Below are positions 42,952 through 55,856 of a stretch of DNA of 64,000 nt, one piece after another; position 1 is the stretch's first letter; each line of letters starts with the position of its first letter. Source of the stretch: Ceratorhiza oryzae-sativae (lineage: Eukaryota > Basidiomycota > Agaricomycetes > Cantharellales > Ceratobasidiaceae); NCBI GenBank assembly GCA_030998015.1, contig JARWMV010000031.1, positions 62,001 to 126,000 on the forward strand. The letters run 5' to 3'. The notes below the pieces were generated by a model that had not been told where the DNA came from, made no database searches, and was given only the letters and a program-made list of their open reading frames with translations. Position numbers and translations under genes: made by a program.

Positions 42952-45900
42952 ATGGCGCACCTAGTGAGTGGAGGCTATAGGTTTGTGCCAACGCGCTCAG
43001 ACACATTGGCGATGACACTCACCGCTCCCGCAGCGAGGCCAACCCGGTCCCAACCATCCAGCGGTACGAGGCCGACCGCAAGGCGCGCGAGCAATCGACC
43101 TCGCCGGAGCCCATGTCTCCCTCGTCGACGCTGTCGTTTGACGCAAACAAGGATCTGCCCAAGACCCCCCGTGTCGAGCGAGACCAGCCAGCAACGACCA
43201 CCAACAAAGCCGCAGACGGGAACGGACACATGCACCCGGCGCATTCGGGCGAGGGTGTGCCTGTCGGAGGAGAGAAGCAGGCACACAAGACAGAGAAGGA
43301 GGCAATGATGGACCGAATGCAAGGCCCCAAAGAAAAGCCGACGGACAAGGTCAAGAACAAGCGGGGCGAGCGCACCGTCAAGGACCCGACCACAGGCCAG
43401 ATGGTCACCATCAAGGATGCCGAGTTCAAGGGTGAGATAATATATCTGTGCAAATAACCGCCTTTTACCATGACGAACAGACTACGCGAGTCAGTCCGAG
43501 CTTGATCCTTCGTCTGGAGTGCCTGGACCAGCGGATCAGCCCATCACCGGCGACCACAAGCCCCACGTCCCAGCCCGCTTCCACCCGAGCAAGCCTGCAC
43601 CCAACCCTGCTCGCCCGGGCAATATCTCGTTCCAGCCCTATCCCCCAAGCACGCCTCCATACGTGGGCACCATTATGGCTTCGTTTGACCGCCTTCAAAT
43701 TGGTATGTCTTCCGTGTTTGACCAGAGATGGTTCAGCTTACCACCCTCTAAAGCTATTGTCGCCTCGTCTGCTATCATCTGGTTCTTTACTGCCTTTGGT
43801 GGAGGAGTCTGGCGTTTCCTCTTCCGCTCCAGTTTAATTTCAGTCCTTGGATTCGGATGCACCACACTTGCGTCGATTATCCAACGCTCATTGGAAAAGG
43901 AAATCGAGCGTGTCCGTCTGGATATGCATCGCCAACGCGGCGAAAAGTTTAGCCCGCCAACACCAGAGAGCGTCGAGTGGTTGAACGCGTTCACCAAGAC
44001 CATTTGGGGCCTCATCAATCCCGAAATGTTTGTCCCGATCGCGGATACCATCGAGGACGTCATGCAGGTCGGTCGCTCTTCTAGGCCTTGCGTGGGGCTC
44101 CCTTAACCATATGATCATAGCAATCCCTTCCTGGACTTGTCGATGCCGTTCGTATTTCAGATATCGGTCAAGGTACAAACCCCCTCCGGATCATCTCGAT
44201 GCGTGCCTTGCCCGACCAGCCTGGTGACAAAGAGTATGATACATCTCATGATCGACCATATCTATGACCAACACTCGTTCAGGTACCCTCGCGAAGAATG
44301 GATAGATCAAGGCACAAATGAACTCATGGAGCGAGCTGAAAAGGCCACAGCGGCGGGCGAAGATGCCGACCAAGCGGGTGATTATGTCAACTTTGAAGTC
44401 GCGTTTGCGTACAGTGCCGAACCTGGCAAAGGGAGCGATTCGAGAGAGAGGAACATCCAGTGAGTCCCTCACGCTATTCGGGTAATTCGAAAATTAACAA
44501 GAAATCAGTCTCCTGATCGAGTTTTTCCTCGGTGTCTATGATTGGCTTCATATCCCGATTCCCATCTGGATTCAAGTGGATGGAATCGTCGGGACCGTCC
44601 GTTTGAGGATCCAGTTCATCCCGGAGCCTCCGTTTGTGCGGAACGTGTGTCTCGTTTTCTTCCCTATTCCCTTGTCTGATATTGATCCATTTTATGTCAG
44701 TTGACGTTCACCCTCATGGGAGTACCTGGTGTTGAAGTTTCGGCCATTCCGATGAGCCGAGTGCTTCCAAACATCTTGGACTTGCCTTTGATCTCACGAT
44801 TCGTCAAGATGGCCATTGCTGCTGGAGTGGGTGCTCTCTCGAGTTGTCGAGATTTGAACTCTGACCGCTTTTTCAACCAATAGACAGCCGAGCTAGTCGC
44901 TCCCAAGAGCATGACTTTGAACATTCAAGGAATGATGAGCGAAGCCGCGATAGGCGGTATGTTTTATTCCATCTATACCCTAAATCTTGGCTCATGAACG
45001 AGGGAACGAATATACAGATACCCTTGCCAAGGGCGTATTCCTCATCACGATCCACCACGCCGAGAATCTTTCGGCTCAAGACAGGAACGGCCGGTCGGAT
45101 CCATATATTGTGCTGGCTTATGCCAAGGTTCGCCGTGTTTCATGCTCCTCATGGCGCTCGGAATACTAAGTGAGGGCTAGTTTGGCAAGCCCCTCTATTC
45201 GACCCGAATCATCCTAGGAGATTTGAACCCTGTGTTTGAAGAGACTGCTGCACTCCCCCTTACAACTGAGGAAATCAAGGCCGAGGAAGATCTGGGAATT
45301 ATGCTCTGGGATAGCGATAAACGATCTGCAGAGTGAGTCCCCCGCGCTCTGAAAGGCCAAAAACCAACCAGATAATCCTCAGTGACTTGATCGGACGCGT
45401 ACAAGTGCCCGTAAAGGAGCTCATGAGTAAGCCAAACGAAGTTGTTCGTCGGGCGGACACACTCGTTGGGTTTGAGGATGCCACTTCCATGTCCGGAACT
45501 TTGCAGTACGTGTCTACGAGTTTCTGTTTCGATACGGGTAACAGAAATCTCGTCTAGCTGGTCGATCGGATACTTCCCCAAGGTTCCGCTCAACAAGGCT
45601 CTAGAGCGCCAGCCTGAGCAACTGCCCGAGCTCAAAAAGGTATATCTATTCACCGGGCATACAAAAGCGATTCTGATCTTATTTGATTCTCCTAGACCGC
45701 ACCCGAGATGGAAATACGTCCTGGCGACAAGGCTCCGTTCCCTGCCAAGCGTGACCTTCCGCCTCCACCCGCCGATGTATCCCGCACACCTCCCGACCCT
45801 GCTTTCCCGTCTGGTATCCTCAAGGTCGTCATTCACCAGATTAACAACCTCGAGCGGCAGAATCTTGGTGGCACCAGCGGAAAGGATCGAGAAGGGCAGG

Positions 45901-47350
45901 CCGGACAGGATACTGACGAGCCGAGTGAGCAATCACCGAACCTTCCAAGTGGATATTGCGAGATTATCGTCAATGACGATATGGTCTATAAGACGTGAGA
46001 ACGTTCCACCTTATCGTTCTTTATGATACCAACCCTACAAAAATAGCCGTGTGAAGCAATATACGACTCAGCCATTCTTTGAGGCTGGCACAGAGACATT
46101 TATCAGGGACTGGCAGAACACGGTTGTAAGGATTGCGGTTCGTGACTCGAGGTGGGTGTATGCGCCTCCATTTTTCAAAGAAAACGCTGAATAATTGACC
46201 GAAAGGCTTCGCGAGCGCGACCCCATCTTGGGTATTGTTAATCTCGATTTAAAGCACCTGCTCCAGGATGGCTCAGAGGTTACACGGCTGTTCGCCCTGC
46301 AGGAAGGAATAGGCTTTGGGTGAGTTGGTAAAGTATTCTCTCTGCATCTTTTATTCACACATACCACAGTCGAATGAACGTGTCTATTCTCTTCAAGGGA
46401 GTTGACGCCCAGCTGCCTCGCAACATGCTTGGCTGGGATACTGGCACGGTGGAGATTCTTGACGACATTACAATCATTCCAGAGCCAAACGCTTCAACCC
46501 CCCTGGCCAATGTGCCCACGAAGCTCACCATCTCTACTACGGACAGCACCGAGCACATTTCTCCCAAGAAGGCTGTCCTTGAGAACGGACAAACGACCTA
46601 CTCGGTTGACATGCTTCGGCTCCCGGTCTATAGCCGGTATGCTTCGTCTTGTGTGTTTGAATTTGGGGGTGGAGGCATCATGGGTTCAGCGCCGGACGCT
46701 GTGGCCGTGCTATGGTTGAAGGATATTGCCGATGACGAAGAAATCAATATCCGCGTGCCTGTGGTCGTCGGAAAGGATTTGAGGCAGCTTCGACAGAACG
46801 TCTTGACAGACCAGACGAAGAAGACTCACGAGTATGAGATCGTTGGGTGGCTAACGACGCGGATTAAGCTGGATGCCGGACTAGACGAGGTGAGTCGATC
46901 GAACGCCGATATATTCCGAGCTGACATGGGTTCAACCAGGACCACGAAGCACATGCCGCTAGTCAGGCAAGGCGCCACGCGTTCGAAGCTTAGTATGTTC
47001 CAGCCCTTCGCCACCCAAATGTGTTGACTGATCCTTGGGCAGCGATCATATCGAAGGCGAAGCTCTCGTTGCCGAGCGCAATGCTCATTTCGCCGATGAT
47101 GGTGTGATCGACAAAAAGGAGCAGAAGCAACTTGATGCTGCTCATGAACGCCAGTTGCATAACCGCCAACGCGGAATTGCCGGTTTGCGTCCGTACCGGA
47201 CTGCACAGTGGATGAAGCAAGGAATCAAGAATCGCCTGATGCCGAAAAAGAGTAGCGGCAAACGTGAACGTAGGTATTCGTGCGCTTGTGCTTCTTGACC
47301 GATTGACCAATTTGGTGATGCATGCAGCAACTGTCAAGTCCGAGGCATAA
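42952..47350 (+). CDS. SMP- and C2-domain protein (tricalbin/extended-synaptotagmin-like)
   Basis: Many-exon gene from the ATG at 42952 (MAHL, then a short intron) to the TAA at 47350, with no frame break found. A hydrophilic, disordered N-terminus (~200 residues) leads to membrane segments (SSAIIWFFTAFGG; SLISVLGFGCTTLASI). An SMP lipid-binding module follows (ESVEWLNAFTKTIWGLINPE, MQQSLPGLVDAVRISDIGQG, RIQFIPEPPFVRNLTFTLMG). C2 domains come next: LITIHHAENLSAQDRNGRSD with DPYIVLAYAK, and SGILKVVIHQINNLERQNLG. The family tethers ER to plasma membrane and moves lipids, often with Ca2+ binding at C2 Asp residues; the DRNGRSDPY loop keeps these. The C-terminus is highly basic (QGIKNRLMPKKSSGKR). 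Confidence 0.82.
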
Positions 47351-48644
47351 AGATTTGACCCCAAATTTCTCCCTTCCCGAATTTTGTAACGAACACTTTC
47401 ATACGCTGTATTGCCTGGAGAAGCAAAATGTATTTTATACTGTGGTCCGAACTTGAGTCGTGCGATCAACTCGATCGTAAATGTCAGTAATGAGCTAGAA
47501 TGGGTCAAAGAGCACAGTCACAGTCCAAAATGCCCTTCTTGAGCGATCTCGGGCTTACTGATATCGATGTTATAACTATCGTGTTGTATCTTTTCCGATA
47601 TCTTTCGTTTTATCCATGTTTGTAGGTGCATCGCATGCATACACGCCGATGCACTCTCTTCTTTTTATCCGTTATCATCTATATAAGCCAATACTAAAGT
47701 GTCCCCAACCTCAGCGGCATCTAACCTTCTTTACTCCAGAGAGCTGAATTCGCCTCGTTAACTTGCGTTAAGTCCTACTTGAGGCGCTTAAACATCGGCT
47801 CGTTTCAATAATTCTATGTCGACAGGTGGAAAAAAACAAACAAGAATCGGGCTACGAGCTCCATTTGGGGCATAGCTATACTTCCATACGCGCTGGTATC
47901 GTTGCTAATTATCTTATTCAGGTTTTCAGACATCAACCCTTGACCCTATTGAAGCGAACGAAGTAAATGCGCTTCGGGATATATGTATACGCAGTTAAAC
48001 GAAGCTATTGAACCAGTGAATAAAACACACATTGGTAAAGGGATAAAGTCGCTGATGAATTGAGGCGACGCATACATTCATTTATATAGAGAGAGCGGAG
48101 GGTAAAATGAGAAAACACGCGTGTATCTAGCTGTTTTATCTACGTATGGAGTTAATACATGAATATCGGACTACAGACGGAGTGAGATAGGGAAAATATC
48201 GATACAATATCGCCGTTAGCACGGGTTTGTTCAACAGACCCTAATCCACATATGATGCCGATACGACTTATTAACGCTTGCGCTTAGACCTTGTTTCTCT
48301 CGTTTTGGCGTAGCTCACCTTGTGACGTCTGGCGGAGCCCGTGTCGCACAGAGGAAGGAGAGGGCAGCGGGACTTTCGGTATCGTCCTGAATAGGGGCTG
48401 CTTTTGTATATTGTCGTTCCGCATAAGGTTAGCCGAGCGTTTATTTTTTGATCAAAATAAATACCGACAACATTCCTTACTTTCTGGGTGAAATACGAGG
48501 ATTGGGACTAAATGAATGATACCAAAATAATCACATGAGTTTGATCGATTGGCAGAAAGAAAATGAGAAATTATAAGCTCAGTCATATGGATGATTCTCA
48601 TTTTATTGCATATAATATTGAAAGATAATTCAACCCTGGTCGAT
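47351..48644. other. intergenic between convergent SMP-C2 and viperin-like genes
   Basis: AT-rich; no gene, repeat or RNA recognised. Confidence 0.5.
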
Positions 48645-49859
48645 TCACCAGTCCATTGATGGTATCACAGGTACATCGCGTGTCCAATCAAATATCCCTC
48701 CACGCTGGACAAACATCTATTACACAACAGGTCAAACAAGCTATGCACGGCATCCGGGGGATAGGTTACCTTGTTGTCGAAGCCAGCATCCTGAAGTGCC
48801 ACTTGAACTCCGACATCGAGAATAGATCGTCCGGGAATTTTTCCACCCTCTGAGCAATTCAAAAACCTAAAGATGATCCATTCAACGATAGCGTGAATGC
48901 TACCGAGCAATGGAATACCTCATTTCTTCGTCCAAATTCAAGTATGAATCGCGCATGGCGTCATTGTCCTCGGGCACGAGACACTGATGCTCCTTGTGCC
49001 GTTCCAAAAATGACTGAAATTGTTGTCTCGTGATCAAGAGATGGCGTGCATCCCGAAGTGATCCATTATCCTTTCCGTCGTTTTCGCCTTCGAGTAATAG
49101 GACTTGGAAAACCTAAGCAGATTTTCAGCTCACACAATATAATTAATGCTAGATGTACGCGCTTTCCAACGGAACGGAGCAAGTTGGGAGATACTCTCGT
49201 TCATGTCTTCCCGGTAGTTGTGCCTATAAATCACCTAGATGAACTCGTGCTCCAGTAGCACTGATTCTCGTACACACTTTGTTATGACCGAATTGATCTT
49301 AACCTTTATTCCATGCTCTTTGCACCACCTTACGACTTCAAATACTCGCCCAATATGGTTGGGCTTTCCCTTCTCCGCTCGCCCATGTGCGATGTCTGTT
49401 TCGACTTCGAACGTATCGCACGAGATGGCCATGATATCCAAGTACTGGCCATATTCGTCCAACCATTTTTCTGTTACCTTGCTCCCATTGTTGACAACAC
49501 TAGTCGACTCTAGCCCAAGTTCAGTCTTGCAAAACTTGAATACTTCGCCAATATATGTCGGGTTGAGAAACGGTTCGCCACCTGAAATATTGAGTTTCCG
49601 CATTCCAGAATCGACCAATGCACGTAGGCCCTCTTTGGCTTGATCAAGAGGGAGAATAAATGTGTTTTTCGATGTATGAAAACAGAAGGAACACTCGTAG
49701 TTGCACCGGCTAACTCAGAGGAGAGAATGAGCCATCAGCCCGCAGATAAAATACAAGGACCAACCGGTTAGGGAACCAATTGACTGAGACAGGCATCACA
49801 TCATTTGACGATGGAGGCGACTGGATGGACACAAAGTAGGACTTGATAGCGGCGAACAT
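48645..49859 (-). CDS. viperin (RSAD2)-like radical SAM enzyme
   Basis: Six exons: 49859-49765, 49709-49278, 49223-49163, 49112-48919, 48866-48770 and 48716-48645, giving 316 residues with no frame break. The radical-SAM cluster motif CNYECSFC has Cys at 34, 38 and 41, followed by FHTSKNTFILP. SAM-binding NISGGEPFL has GGE at 75-77. Further viperin-type blocks are VVNNGSKVTEKWLDEYGQYL, ISCDTFE, REDMNESISQLAPFRWKVFQ, LLLEGEND, MRDSYLNLDEEMRFLNC and SILDVGVQ. The terminus ends SMDW, like the conserved C-terminal Trp of viperins. Known viperins convert CTP to ddhCTP, an antiviral chain terminator. Intron 3 appears to have a GC donor (49162). An in-frame upstream ATG at 50003 could add 48 residues. 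Confidence 0.88.
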
Positions 49860-51118
49860 GGCCAGGGGTAAACAAGGACAGGATGGAGTGGCTACTGGCA
49901 AACTGCCGAGTGGCAACCCTTTATACAGGTTCAGATGTCCAGACAACGTGTTGATGAGGTGTAGATCCTTCAGCACAGACTGAGAGAAGATAATATCAAC
50001 CAAATATTAGAAAACAGTGCTTTTCACACCCCAGATTTCAGGAATGGAGGTTACGGCCGCGAGGCACCCTGCAACGTGGCGCCAAATTCGGTTGGAGTAT
50101 GGTGACCACTAAGCAAAAACGACAAGCCTCGGTCGTGCAGCCTACGAATAACCAGATCTCGCCACTCCAGCATGAGCGGCAGTTACATTCACAGAACCCG
50201 GCTTTTGTCCAGTAAAGGTAGCCATGATTTACGATACATATGTGAGGAATGCTCGCGTGCATTCGGAGACTGTTCCGAATCAATACATTGTCACTAAACT
50301 ACTTATGGCACCCCCCTATATCAAAATCTTTGAAGTTAGCGCTTGGGAGCGCCTATTAGGATGACATCGAGTGGCGACGTGATGTGATTCACACATTTGG
50401 ATATGGGGAGCTACATATGAACAAGTACGATAATTCAAGTCACAAATCCGTTCGGGATTCGCTTAGTGCGCCGAAGTCTTACTTGTATCCGGTGATCATC
50501 CATATCACACTGGGAAACACTACCAGAGCCCCCTCCCCACGTGAAATTGTTTAAATCTCCCCATACAGATTTGTAGACGAATCTTACGCTTATCCATGCG
50601 CAGCTCTTTCCTCCGCATGGACACGGGTTTACTCTCACCGTGCAGAGGATTTTCGACTGAAATTTTGTGCGTAAAAGTAGCATTATCTAAATCCAATGCT
50701 CACCCATAGGCATCAAGCATCACCCTAGTTGGAATATTTCTGCTTGCATCACTATATGACCGGAGCAACGTCCTGGCCCTCGATGTCATAAACCTTTGGC
50801 AAAGGCCAATCAGTGGCTGTGCCAAAACTCTTGAGTTGTTACCATCAGGCGAATCCGATCATGCTTGATAGCGTCTACAATTTTGTCTCAACGACCATCA
50901 CCTTGTTGCTTATTATATTGCCAGTAGATAAAAGAGAGTGTCGATACCCTCCATTGGAACGCAGGCGCTCCAGCCTTCGCTCGTGAGTTTTGACTCGATC
51001 AATTTTGCAAGTCAAGGAGCTCACATGTAAGACGGAACGCCGACTGCCTCTCCGCGACGCAGGAGGAGGAATGCATTTTCAAACTTGCATTACAAAATTT
51101 AGATTTCTGAGGCGGCCG
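49860..51118. other. intergenic between divergent viperin-like and AMP-ligase genes
   Basis: Shared 5' region of 1.26 kb. Short frames on the minus strand (50038-50283, 50435-50683) have no domain. No confident TATA box assigned. Confidence 0.45.
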
Positions 51119-53314
51119 ATGTCAATTCCCACTTATCATCGCCCCCGACTGGCCTTTCCAAGCCGTTATGGAACCCCCACCCGCCTTGGTTTAGCACCTC
51201 AATCAACAATCGCTACTCCTGCACAACATCAAGTGTCGCCCAAACTTGAGGGAATAACAAAAACTGGGGGATTTCGCTCCGTCACCGAGCTCCTCCTGCA
51301 CACGATCAATGATCCTATAGCCTCATCTAAAGGATGTAGCCACATTGTCGACGTCGATGCATTTCTTGCCGATCCGGACGCTACGGCAGGAATCAGATTT
51401 TCATCATACGCTTCTATCTATGAAATTGCAGCTCGACTGGCTTCGGCTCTTCAACAGAAGCACAATGTGAGGAATCGTGTGGTAATCTGTCATGTTAGTT
51501 CTTTCTTATTTTCGTTTATTTGGTCGGAAATCCCTACTGACCCAACGCTCACGTGACCCTAGTCCGAGTCGCAGCAGGACCAAATAAACATATTCTGGGC
51601 ATGTGTACTCGCTGATGCTATTCCCTGCATCCTTCCAAAACTAGCATACGATGAAGAACAACGTGCGGCTTACTTGCGTCACCTCACTACAATGCTTATC
51701 TCCGAGGCTAACCCTCCGGTCCCGCCCCTGGTCATTACGTCTGATAAGCTTAGTTCGAATTGGAATGTTGTTCGGAGCTCGATGCTATGAATATCGAGAG
51801 TCTGGATCGTCTATCCTCACCAGTCAAAGTCGACAAGAAAATGTCTCTGCTTGGAATGCCAGGTAACCGATGGGATGACATACTATCCCTACACCTCACA
51901 TCTGGTTCGACCGGGTTTCCAAAAGCCGTTGCAATAACACACGGGAACGCTCTTTCGGCAGCAGCAGGGAAATCTGCGATCCATGGGAAGACCTCTGAGA
52001 CACGCTTCTTGAATGTAAGCCAGTTTCTTCTTCGTCCCCCTTAATGCCTTGTTTAAGATGGCAAAATTTTGCTCCCAGTGGCTATCGATGGACCATGCCG
52101 CCGGACTCGTCGAGTTTCATATATGGCCTATGTTCGCCCGAGCCAATCAAGTACACATACCATCACGTACCGTCTTATCCGACCCTCCGGTATATCTACG
52201 AGTTCTTAGCCACGCCCAAATTGACCATGCATTCGCGCCGATGTTTTTTCTCAAAGCCTTATTACGCTCTCTGAAGAAATCGACAGACGGAAGCTTGGAT
52301 GTTGTCAGGCTCAAGGAAGGGTTGAGAATCGTGAGTGGAGGCGAGGCAGTAAATACGGCCGCCGGCAGCGAACTGGTACGGGAACACCTATCCAAATTTG
52401 GCGCCCAGGACAATGTGATTATACCCGGCTTGTATGTTCTTGCTTATCTTGCCTCCATTTTTGCGCTTACAAAGCAATAGTGGTCTATCTGAGACCTGTG
52501 CGGGATTCTGTTTTAACTTCACCTTCCCCCAGTACGACCTCGCGCTTTCTCGTCCTTTTGCATCACAAGGCTTGCGCAACCCCGGCACTGATGTCAGAAT
52601 CGTACCCTTCACGCCCCCATTCGTGCCTCACCCGTCCGGCGTGCCTGGAGAGATCCAGCTTAGAGGCCCGAATGTGTTCAAAAAGTACTGGAATAACCCG
52701 ATAGCCACCGCAAAATCATTCACCTCCAGTGGATGGTTTAGGACTGGAGATTCCGGCTACCTTACGGATGATCCTGACTCAGGGCATATGGGACTCAAAG
52801 GAGACGACGGGAGACTTCTGATTGTGTTGGGACGAGATCGTGACTCGCTCGTTCTGGATGGCAAGAAGTATGCGTTGGAGGAGTTGCTAAGTCATATACA
52901 GGACGCTGGGATTGAAGGACTTGACCCTATGTGGTGTACCGTTTTCCCGATCGACCAAGAAAACGCGGCTAAGGGGTTCGTGTTGCTATACAAACCAACT
53001 TATGATCCCGTTTTCGAACGTGCCCGACACTTGCAGACAGTCGATCAAATTTATCGTATCGTCAGTGCATTCTGCCTTAATTCGTTCTCTTCAAACCTCA
53101 TGCCTTGGTCTTTCAGTGCATTCAATGGTCTCCCCTGCGCCCGCATACAATCCTCGCCATTCAAGAGGAGCAGTTTGTCCCGAAGACGACACTTGGAAAA
53201 TTATCAATGTTTAAAATGCGGGAGCAGTACATGTCTGGGAAACTTAGGGCGGAGGAACAAAGCCAGGCTAGTGTTTTGAGGGAAGCTGGAGTTAACTCAG
53301 GACACGGTATGTAA
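51119..53314 (+). CDS. adenylate-forming (AMP-binding) acyl ligase, one-base frame break
   Basis: Exons join in phase across introns at ~51494, ~52015, ~52430 and ~53060. Signatures of the ANL superfamily are LHLTSGSTGFPKAVAITHG (ATP loop), NWLSMDHAAGLVEFH, GFGLSETCAGFCF, SGWFRTGDSGYL, GRDRDSLVLDGKKYALEEL and the A10-type PKTTLGKLSMFK with its catalytic Lys. It would activate a carboxylic acid as acyl-AMP. The frame shifts by one base near 51770 (after SSNWNVV), in otherwise good sequence. The chain stops soon after A10 (stop at 53312, or a few residues later if an intron at 53306 is used), so no carrier or reductase domain follows. The start ATG at 51119 is the best of three candidates. Confidence 0.72.
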
Positions 53315-55759
53315 ATCGGAACCGCCTCTCAGATTTCCCTTGCATATATATAAGAGTACGAGACTGCTCGATTACCATGCCCATGCTTGCAGAATCAAAG
53401 TATTTCACCACTCTGTAATAGCAAGACCTTGGATTCATTAGAAAATGAACGCTCTGCGACTGCTGCTTAGGACCAGAACCCTGGACTGTTGTCGGCTAAC
53501 TGGAGACTGATGAGCACCCGGTGCCTCAATTTGAGCCGTTTGCTGGGAATGCATGCTAATATCAGGCACCGCCGACTATGTTTTCGTTAATTTTACCACG
53601 TTCTGATCGCCTTGGATTGAGATGTGAAACCTTGTATGGCTCCCCCCCGCACGCGGCTGGGGTTTCAGACTGGGGGGTGTAGTTTCGTGTGGGGTCGAAG
53701 AATATCGCATCGACTTTCTCGTTGGCAAGCTTTGGAAGGTCTGGAGGAGCTCAGGGAAGAACCAACGTTTCGCTGGTCCCGTGCTTGGCACTTAGCATAT
53801 ATGGCAATAGATGTAGATGGAGAGGTCGGATCGCGAGCAGAGGTACCGGATCGCCGGACCATTGCGAGTGGCGCCTGTATTGTTTCTTACGAAGACATAA
53901 CTCCTGTCAGCGCTGCAGGCGACTGCTGGCTAATTTTACTCAAAGCTCATAGGAGATTTTTAGTAATCGGTCTGTCCCTCTTGTGGCGAAATCTCTAATT
54001 CCATCCCGCCATTCTGCCGGGAGGAAAAGCGTCAAATGCCTTTATCAGGGGTGTGGCAGGTCACATCTTGCTGATCCATCCGAGTGCACAGAGGCTCGGC
54101 GGTCTTGCGGGTATAATATGGGAACATCATCGTCATGTGTCATTTGCCAACAGAAAAACGAAAAAGGAAAAGGGAGATCACGTGCAGACTGAACAGACTG
54201 TCTTAAATCCCTGCAACGGTTGTCCAGGTGCAACTGCATCTACAACAACCCCCAACCTGAGAAACCTCTCGCCGAGTTGAATTAGCAGACGCAATGGGTG
54301 GAATGGCTCCCCGAAAAACTCGTAGGCATTGTTGCGAATCATAAAACACGGATGCTGATTGTGCTACCAGTCATCACATCGCAAGCTAAAACCTCCTCCA
54401 AGTCCCGACATTCACTTGGTACTCACCCTTTCTATTTCTGCGCTGTGCGATCCATCTCAAAGTCCTATAGTCACGCCGGTCCGGGCTTCTAGACCTCTCC
54501 GTAGGCGCAAACTCCTAAAGAGCCAAGCAGCGAAAGCGAACCAGGATACTCAAGATGCTGCCAAAGGAACTCGTGCAAGTGGGTCTCATTTTCTCTTTTT
54601 GGAGAGCATCAAAGGCTGACACGACCTTTCTCTGCTCAAGAGACGACGAGTGATGCTGAGGCTAACGGAGATGAGAAGTGATGTGTCCAAGGCGGAGCCC
54701 AAACCTACCTAAATTCTACCCTACCATTTATTAATGTCATTTTGTGCGTCGTAGTCTCCGTTACTAAATAATACCATGGTTTGGGTGCATCCGGCCTGGG
54801 ACTCGACGAGGCGCACTCGAGCTGCAGATGATTCGTCGATCACGCTTAAACCATCGGTTTCCTCATGACTCGAAGTTCTTTCCGAGTAGAAGCTCCGCCT
54901 ACAGATTTAATTAGCCTCTCAGTGCTGTTTAGCTCATCCCTCATCCTGAACGGGATGAGGTGAATTATGCCACTCCCCACCAAACACCAAAACAGAACCA
55001 GGATATCTGCGCCACCAGAAGGGGCAAGCTAGAGTCCATCATAGCTTTCAGTTCACCCCTTGTCCGGACTCACGCTCTGAACCGTTTTTGAGCTTGGATG
55101 GATCTTTACTCGACTTGATCGAATGACTAGAAAAGTAATGAGCGCATTGGAGTCACAGGTTGATTTAAACGGGGATTCACAGCCTGTAGGCAATACTGTA
55201 TTTTTTCGGTTGCGTCAGCTAATGAGGTAACGATTCTAGTCATAATTGCAAGTACGGCGAGCACTACACAGCGGCTTTGAGATACCCAAAGGCTGGATAC
55301 TATGTTCCGAGAAAACGACGCAGAATCAATCCCACAATGCCTGAACATTCACCAACTAGGAAAGCCATGTAGCTCTAGTGAAAACCTTGCTCAATCTCAT
55401 AAGCACTCTATGAATAGATAATGTTGGGCGCAACAAACAGCATGAACCAAGCCGCCGTAACACAAAATATGTTGGTATTAAACTCAGAAGACAACGCGAA
55501 CTAGTCATCTGGTGGCTTTAACATTCACACGTTCACCCAAATGTTCGAGAACTGTCAGCCATCCATTCCCCAGTAACCGAAGCAGGACTATAGTACATAG
55601 AAACAACAACTTAAAACGCGAAGGTCGAACAGCGACATGAGAAGGTAGCACGCATACAAGGACTAAAAATAAAACCGAGTCAAAAACTACAGTGTGGAAG
55701 GAGTGGTGAATACCGCATCAAAACCCATGAGTAAAGCAAGCAAGGTCACAAACGAGTCG
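53315..55759. other. long stretch without a supported gene
   Basis: Several frames of 60-124 codons on both strands lack domains or consistent splicing. A plus-strand stretch at 54080-54280 has scattered Cys and Lys/Arg (SCVICQQK; SRCNCIYNNP in another frame), weakly like a broken Zn2Cys6 region. A minus frame 55348-55127 has one hydrophobic stretch. Nothing is called. Confidence 0.4.
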
Positions 55760-55856
55760 TCAAAACACCCTTCCGACTTGAGCGTCTTCGGAGGCATATA
55801 GGTCTAACAAGAGAATTAATGGATTAGCCGAGCGCATGCCGAAACGAAAACACCGA

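Noticed and set aside
53624..53998. Plus-strand open frame of 124 codons
   Set aside because: No recognisable domain or splice context.
54080..54290. Cys- and Lys-rich stretch resembling a Zn2Cys6 DNA-binding domain
   Set aside because: Cysteines lie in two different frames and spacing does not match the family; too weak to call.
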